DNA from: Candidatus Eiseniibacteriota bacterium
GTDB lineage: Bacteria; Eisenbacteria; RBG-16-71-46; SZUA-252
Length of the DNA: 64,000 bases
Direction: 5' to 3'
Assembly (NCBI GenBank): GCA_003235575.1
Contig: QJVW01000011.1
Coordinates: 1-64,000, forward strand
Below, piece by piece: positions 59,115 through 64,000 of this stretch. The notes beneath the pieces were generated by a model, which worked only from the letters and a program-made list of their open reading frames with translations, was not told the DNA's origin and ran no database searches. A program made the translations under genes and the position numbers. Each line of letters opens with the position of its first letter. Within the stretch, counting starts at the first letter, position 1.

Positions 59115-61067
59115 ATGCGCGTCACCGTCGTCGTCGTCCACTACCGCACGCGCGAGCCGCTGGCGCGCCTGATCGCCTCCCTGCGCGCCGCGCGTCCCGA
59201 GGCGGTGCGCGAACTGATCCTCGTCAACAATTCCGGAGAGTCGCTGGAGGATCTCGCCGCGTCCACGGGACTCCCGACGCGCGTGGTGACGCCGGGCGCG
59301 AACGTCGGCTACGCACGAGGCGTGAATCTCGGAATCCGGGCCGCGACGGAAGAGGACGTGCTGGTCCTCAATCCGGACGTTCAGGTGGAGCCGGGTTCGG
59401 TGGAAGCGCTGCTGCGATGCGCGGCGGAGCGACCGCTCGCGGGGATCATCGCGCCGAAGCTGGTCCACCCGGACGGAACGCTTCAGCTTTCCGCCCGGCG
59501 CTTCTACAATGGGCGAACGCTGCTTCTGCGACGCCTGCCGCTCGGCCCATGGGCCGAGCGAAGCCGGACCGTGCGCGACCACCTGATGGCGGACTGGGAT
59601 CACGAGGATACGCGGCCCGTCGACTGGGTGCTGGGGGCGGCGTTCCTCGTCCGCCGGGAAGCCATGCGCGACGTCGGTCTCATGGACGAGCGCTACTTCC
59701 TCTATTTCGAGGACGTGGACTGGTGCCAACGGATGTGGCGCCACGGGTACGAGGTGGTCTACTGCGCGGAGTCGCGCATGGTGCACGAGCACCGACGGGC
59801 GAGCGCGCGGATCGAGCCCCGTTCGTGGCGCGCGCATATCGCCGGGCTGCTCCGGTTCACCGAAAAGTGGAGCGCCATTCTGTACGCCATGAGCCAATAT
59901 CGCCGCCGCCTCCTCCAGGCGGGAACCATCCTGGGTGACGCGCTCGCCGTCATCGCCGCGTTCCTGGCGGCGTATGCCGCGCGCGCCGCGGTCGATCCGT
60001 GGTTCGAGAAGCCGATCTTCCCCTTGGCGAGCTACGCGGGACTCCTCGTGTTCGCCGTCTTCATGACCATGGCGGCGCTGGCGTGGAACGGGCTCTATCG
60101 CCGCATGGAATTCACCGACGGGCTCGATCGGGCGTTCCAGGTGGGACGCGCCGTGGTGCAGGGCGGACTCCTGGTCTTGGCCGCGACGTTCTTCTTTCAA
60201 ATGCCCCGCTATTCGCGGTTCCTGGTCGTTCTCGTGGGGCCGCTTTGCTTCCTGGCGGTTCTCGCGTCCCGGACGATGATCGAGCGGCTGGCCCGAGGAG
60301 CGCGCCGACACGGGTTCACGTTCCGCCGCGTGCTGCTGCTCGGTTCGGGCGACGCCGCGTCCCGCGCCCGCGCGGCGCTGGAGGGCGCCCGCGGCGAGGG
60401 CTTCGAGCCGGTTCGCGCGGTCCTGGAAGGCGCCGAGGGGGAGACGCCGGAGGAATCGGCGTCGCGCCTCCAGGCGCTGGTGCAGAGCGAGCGCGTGCAG
60501 ATCGTCTGCCTCGTCCCCGAGGAAGACGAGCTGCCGCGGCTACTGGCTCTCGGCATGGCGCTCCGCGAGAGCGGCGCGGCCATCTACTGGGCCGGCGCGG
60601 CGGCGCGCCTGGCGCCGCTTGGACCGGAGTCGAGGGTGGGACCGCTCGATGCCGTGCTTCTCTACGCGCCGACCCGCGGCCTGGGGCTGCGGGCGCGGAA
60701 GCGCATGGCCGATCTCTTCCTCTCGCTTCTCGTCGCCCCGTGGCGCTGGAACGGGCTGCGGGCGTATCTCCACGCACACGAGGAGCGCCTGGCGCCCGGC
60801 GCGGCCTGGCGTTTGGTTTGGTCGGGAGAGCGATCGTGGATCGGCCGTAGCCGCTACGAGGCGGACCGGTGGGCGGGCGTTCCCACGTGGGCGCGCCTCG
60901 CCCTCCAATCGCTGCGGCCCGGCGTGGTGTCCCCCGGGGCGGCGAACGGAGCGCAGGTGGATCGCGCCGGACGACTCGAATCCGAGCTGGCCTATCTGTC
61001 GCGCTTCTCCCTGGCGGAGGATCTCCGGCTCTTTCTCCGCGCCACGCGAACGGCGGCGGGCACGTGA
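59115..61067 (+). CDS. Fusion: GT2 glycosyltransferase with a degenerate polyprenyl-phosphate sugar-1-phosphate transferase
   Basis: A 650-residue two-part protein. Residues 1 to about 260 are a rhamnosyltransferase-like GT2: VVVVHYRTREPLARL, NVGYARGVNLGIR, LNPDVQVEPGS, YFLYFEDVDWCQRM. From about 265 on it follows the plan of WbaP/WcaJ-like phosphoglycosyl transferases: four membrane helices (265-391), a Rossmann-like segment (VLLLGSGDAASRARAALEG, about 398-500) and a final part that starts KRMADLFLSLLVAPW (near 527). The catalytic end is cut to about 125 residues: GERSWIGRSRY and RPGVVSPGAANGAQV echo GDMSLVGPRP and RPGITG.AQVNGR, but the FRSM and DELPQ active-site segments are missing. The second half is therefore probably not catalytic. 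Confidence 0.85.
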   Translation: MRVTVVVVHYRTREPLARLIASLRAARPEAVRELILVNNSGESLEDLAASTGLPTRVVTPGANVGYARGVNLGIRAATEEDVLVLNPDVQVEPGSVEALLRCAAERPLAGIIAPKLVHPDGTLQLSARRFYNGRTLLLRRLPLGPWAERSRTVRDHLMADWDHEDTRPVDWVLGAAFLVRREAMRDVGLMDERYFLYFEDVDWCQRMWRHGYEVVYCAESRMVHEHRRASARIEPRSWRAHIAGLLRFTEKWSAILYAMSQYRRRLLQAGTILGDALAVIAAFLAAYAARAAVDPWFEKPIFPLASYAGLLVFAVFMTMAALAWNGLYRRMEFTDGLDRAFQVGRAVVQGGLLVLAATFFFQMPRYSRFLVVLVGPLCFLAVLASRTMIERLARGARRHGFTFRRVLLLGSGDAASRARAALEGARGEGFEPVRAVLEGAEGETPEESASRLQALVQSERVQIVCLVPEEDELPRLLALGMALRESGAAIYWAGAAARLAPLGPESRVGPLDAVLLYAPTRGLGLRARKRMADLFLSLLVAPWRWNGLRAYLHAHEERLAPGAAWRLVWSGERSWIGRSRYEADRWAGVPTWARLALQSLRPGVVSPGAANGAQVDRAGRLESELAYLSRFSLAEDLRLFLRATRTAAGT

Positions 61068-63286
61068 GGAACCGGCGGAAGCGCGATCGCCCGCTCTGGC
61101 GCATCGCCGCGCTGGCCGCCGCGGTGGCGGCGGCCGCTGCGGTCGCGCCGGGGGCGGAGGCGGCGACGCGGCTCTTCATCGTGAATCACGTCTCGTCGAA
61201 CGACGTCCGTCACGTCGCGCCGTGGGGCGGACGGCTCGCCATCGCCACCGGCGGGGGCCTCGTCCTGGCCGACACGGCGAGCGCCGCGATCAGCAAGGTT
61301 CTCCGCGCCTCGGGGGCCCTGCCGAGCGACAACCTTCTCGCCGTCGTGGAAAGCCCCAGCGGACTCCTGTGGATCGGCACCGCCGACCGCGGCATGGCGC
61401 GGCTTCGGCCCGACGGCACGTCGCTGCGCACGCTGACATCCTTCGACGGGCTTCCCACCGATCGCGTGCAGGCGGTGGTGCGCTCGGGGGACAGCCTCTG
61501 GGTCGCGACCAGCGGAGGCGTCGCGCTCTTCACCGAGGCGCCGTCGAACGGGCAGTTCTCGCTGCGCCGTTCCGATTCGCGTGCCAGCACCGCCGGCGCC
61601 ATCGTGAGCGACGACGTGACCTCCCTCGCGGTCTGGGGAGACACGCTTTGGATCGGAACCGGAGGGGGAATCTCGACGTTCGCCGGGGGCGCCTGGGCGG
61701 CCCGGCCGGGCGTGTCCACCGCGCGCGTCCAGGCGTTGACGGTGGCGCGCGACACGCTCTGGATCGGCACGAAGACCGGGCTCCTCGCCTATGCCGGCGG
61801 CGCCGTGTCGGCGCGCGGCGGGACGGTCGAGACCCTTTCGCTGGCCACGATCGGTTCGAGCGTGCTGCAAGGGACCGTGTCCGGCCCCACGCTCCACGAG
61901 CCCAGCGGAGCCGCGACGTCGCTGGGCACCGGTGGGCTCGTCACGTCGGGCATCCAGGCAGCCGCCGTCACGCCCACCGGCCGCATGCTCGTGGGAACGA
62001 ACGCGGGGCTGGCCTCGTTCGCGGGCGGCGCCGTTCCGTGGCAGATGATTCCGTTCCCCGGACCCGTCGTGAACGGGGGATCCCGGATCGCGGCGAACGC
62101 GCGGGGCGCGTGGGTCTCCCTGGGCAACGCGGCTCCGCCGGGGGGCGAGTCCGGCAACGTCCTTCACTACGACGGCGCCGCCTGGAGCCGGCTCACCGCC
62201 GCGTCCACGGGCGGAAACCTTCAGGCCTCGGGGCTGATCGCCCTCTTCGCCTCCAGCGACGGCCGCCTCTGGATGGGGCACTGCTGCTCCGCCGGCATCG
62301 GCGGAGCACGCCCACGCACCGATCGATGGGATCCGGCGACCGACACCTGGGACATCCCGGCCGCCTACAACATGGTGGACTTCGCGGAAGCGCCCTCGGG
62401 CCGCATCTACGGCGCGGGCGTCCAACTCGAGAACGGCGTCTACGTCTTCGACGGCGCGTCCGCGGCGCTCCTCGATTCCCTCACGCCCGACAACACCGGC
62501 GGGGGCTTGACCCGGAACAACCTGCGCGGCGTGGTCTTCGACACGGCCGGGCGGGGATGGTTCGCCACGGCGGACAACGGCGTCGACCGCTGGGACGGCC
62601 GCGGCACCGATACGCACGCGGACGACGTGTGGACCCACTTCGCATCCGGGTTTCCCAACGTGCAGACCACGGCAATCGCCATCACCGGATCGGGCGACGT
62701 GTGGGTCGGCACCCGTGCCGGCATCGCGCGCATCGCCGGCGGCTCGGTCGACGCCGCCACCACCTTTGCCGTGAACACACAACTGGGCGCCGTCTCCGTG
62801 AACGCCCTCGCCGTGGATGCCGAACAAGGCGTGTGGATCGCGACCGCCGACGGTCTGACGCGCGTCGGGGAGACCGGGGCGATCGAACGGTTCGATGTCA
62901 CCGACGGCTTGGCCTCCAGCGATGTGCTCGCCCTGGCCTGGGACGGCGGCCGACGCGTGCTCTGGGCGCTGACGGCGGGCGGCGTCTCCGAAATCCACCC
63001 GGACTTCTCGAACCGCTTTTCGTTCGACGACGGATCGTACGTCTACCCGAACCCGGCGACGGCGGCGACGACGGTCGTGCGGCTGGGGGGGATCGGCGGC
63101 GAGCTTCGGGGAGAGGTCCGCGATCTTTCGGGGGCGCGCCTGCACACGTTCCGCGCCGATCCCACCGCGACTTCGATCTGGGACCTGCGGGACGCGAAGG
63201 GCGATCCCGTCGCGCCGGGCATCTACCTTGTCGTGATTCGCCAGGGGGATCTCTCCCGCGTGCTCCGCCTGGCCGTGACACGATGA
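61064..63286 (+). CDS. Secreted beta-propeller protein with FlgD-like C-terminal domain
   Basis: A 740-residue exported protein with a signal peptide (RIAALAAAVAAAAAVAPGAEA). Residues about 40-650 contain some ten repeats with a LWIGT/VWVGT core followed by a GL/GI turn, for example LLWIGTADRGMARL, DTLWIGTGGGISTF, DVWVGTRAGIARI and GVWIATADGLTRV. This is the two-component-regulator propeller repeat, normally the periplasmic sensor of hybrid kinases; here no membrane helix or kinase follows. The last 80 residues (YPNPATAATTVVRLGG to GIYLVVIRQGD) are a FlgD-like sorting domain. Start GTG, 4-nt overlap with the upstream gene. Confidence 0.85.
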   Translation: MRNRRKRDRPLWRIAALAAAVAAAAAVAPGAEAATRLFIVNHVSSNDVRHVAPWGGRLAIATGGGLVLADTASAAISKVLRASGALPSDNLLAVVESPSGLLWIGTADRGMARLRPDGTSLRTLTSFDGLPTDRVQAVVRSGDSLWVATSGGVALFTEAPSNGQFSLRRSDSRASTAGAIVSDDVTSLAVWGDTLWIGTGGGISTFAGGAWAARPGVSTARVQALTVARDTLWIGTKTGLLAYAGGAVSARGGTVETLSLATIGSSVLQGTVSGPTLHEPSGAATSLGTGGLVTSGIQAAAVTPTGRMLVGTNAGLASFAGGAVPWQMIPFPGPVVNGGSRIAANARGAWVSLGNAAPPGGESGNVLHYDGAAWSRLTAASTGGNLQASGLIALFASSDGRLWMGHCCSAGIGGARPRTDRWDPATDTWDIPAAYNMVDFAEAPSGRIYGAGVQLENGVYVFDGASAALLDSLTPDNTGGGLTRNNLRGVVFDTAGRGWFATADNGVDRWDGRGTDTHADDVWTHFASGFPNVQTTAIAITGSGDVWVGTRAGIARIAGGSVDAATTFAVNTQLGAVSVNALAVDAEQGVWIATADGLTRVGETGAIERFDVTDGLASSDVLALAWDGGRRVLWALTAGGVSEIHPDFSNRFSFDDGSYVYPNPATAATTVVRLGGIGGELRGEVRDLSGARLHTFRADPTATSIWDLRDAKGDPVAPGIYLVVIRQGDLSRVLRLAVTR

Positions 63287-63314
63287 CGCGCCGCCGGCAG
63301 GGAGCGCCACGGTC

Positions 63315-64000
63315 ATGAAGCTGGAACCGCCGCTCACGCACGTCACGGAGGTCGATCCCGCCCGGTGGGACGCGCTGGTCGCCTCCGCCGAAGGGGCGAG
63401 CGTCTTTCACACGTCCGCGTGGGCGGAGCTCTGGACGTCCGAGTGGCGCGACGCGCGCTGGGAGGCCCTCGTCGTGGAGGACGCGGAAGGCTACGCGGCC
63501 GGCCTGGGCGCGATCGTTCGTCGCCGGGGGCCGCTCCGCACGGTGGAAGCGATGCCGTACGCGACGTACGGAGGTCCTCTGGTCCGTCGCGGACATCCCG
63601 ACCCGCGCGGCGCGACGGCCGCGCTGCTGGAGGGGTTTCGGCGCTGGATCGGCGGCGTCACCGTGCTTCGCGCGGGATTGGCCTGGTACCGAGGAGACGC
63701 GGGCGCGTTTCCCGAGGGCCTTCCGCCGGTCGAGTCGTTCACGCACGTTCTCGAGCTTGGATCCGACTACGAGGAAGTGGCGGGTCGGTTCGCGTCCTCG
63801 ACACGCCGCCTCGTCCGGCAGGCGGACGAGAGCGGCCTGACGATCGAGCCGGCCGATACGCCGGAGAAGATCGGGGAGTTCTACGACATGGCGGTGGAGA
63901 CCGTTCGCCGTCGCGGCGGCGTTCCGAAGCCGCGCTCGATTTTCGACCGCGTGTTCGAGAGGCTGGTGCCGCCCGGGTTGGGGCGCTTCCATCTGGTGCG
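63315..64000 (+). CDS. FemAB/GNAT-like acyltransferase, N-terminal part (3' end outside window)
   Basis: The frame is open from the ATG to the window edge (228 codons seen). N-terminal FHTSAWAELWTSEW is the usual opening of the FemAB-related GNAT group (peptidoglycan-bridge or CelD/BioF2-like). Next come AMPYATYGGPLVRR, then YEEVAGRFASSTRRLVRQADESGLTI and the start of the second GNAT half (IGEFYDMAVETVRRRGG). Such proteins transfer aminoacyl or acyl groups to cell-wall precursors or surface glycans. It begins 28 nt after the propeller gene and probably belongs to the same operon. Confidence 0.82.
   Translation, partial: MKLEPPLTHVTEVDPARWDALVASAEGASVFHTSAWAELWTSEWRDARWEALVVEDAEGYAAGLGAIVRRRGPLRTVEAMPYATYGGPLVRRGHPDPRGATAALLEGFRRWIGGVTVLRAGLAWYRGDAGAFPEGLPPVESFTHVLELGSDYEEVAGRFASSTRRLVRQADESGLTIEPADTPEKIGEFYDMAVETVRRRGGVPKPRSIFDRVFERLVPPGLGRFHLV

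Overview
The window is a contiguous piece of a very GC-rich (roughly two thirds G+C) bacterial chromosome, densely packed with genes that mostly point one way. Several traits suggest a diderm outside the Proteobacteria: three secreted proteins ending in a FlgD-like Ig/sorting domain, a lipoprotein, a SurA/PpiD-type chaperone, bacillithiol genes, complex I genes and many GTG/TTG starts. My best guess is a Candidatus Eisenbacteria-like or other FCB-affiliated lineage; this is inference, as no rRNA or tRNA gene is present to settle it.

Layout. 1-2.2 kb: the 3' end of smc and ftsY. 2.2-6.8 kb: a GAF-GGDEF diguanylate cyclase, a small secreted protein and a TPR-AAA+-Fis regulator that has lost the sigma-54 contact loop. 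6.9-13 kb: complex I genes nuoI, (ZIP transporter), nuoB, nuoD, nuoF, nuoG, with no nuoC or nuoE. 13-24.9 kb: metabolic genes: adenosine deaminase, a methyltransferase, a metallo-beta-lactamase fold hydrolase, bacillithiol bshC-bshA, a UroD-family protein, panD, an NfeD-slipin membrane pair and lpdA-lipA. 24.9-35.7 kb: MgtE, an NtrC-family response regulator, a gene-poor gap with a sigma-54 promoter, a large parvulin chaperone, radC, a TPR/SLH lipoprotein and a secreted protein. 35.8-40.8 kb: an FMN riboswitch followed by ribD-ribE-ribBA-ribH-nusB and a phosphoesterase. 40.8-64 kb: a long glycan-assembly region with about nine glycosyltransferases, a flippase-like protein, two large GT-C type membrane proteins (DUF2723 and YfhO), a sugar epimerase, two secreted beta-propeller type proteins and the start of a FemAB-like gene.

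Expression signals are unusually consistent. Many upstream regions carry TTG-rich -35 boxes 17-18 bp from a -10 box of the form TAGNNT, and at five genes the -10 box lies only 7-9 bp before the start codon, which points to leaderless mRNAs. Inside operons about fifteen gene junctions are 4-nt ATGA/GTGA/TTGA overlaps, so translational coupling is the rule.

The most notable candidate system is at 27.76-28.16 kb, directly downstream of the NtrC-family regulator: two repeated dyad sites, an AT-rich bend-like island, a sigma-54 promoter with exact GG-N10-GC spacing, no convincing coding sequence, and a hairpin plus U6 terminator. Together they look like a regulator-linked, sigma-54-dependent small RNA of about 190 nt.
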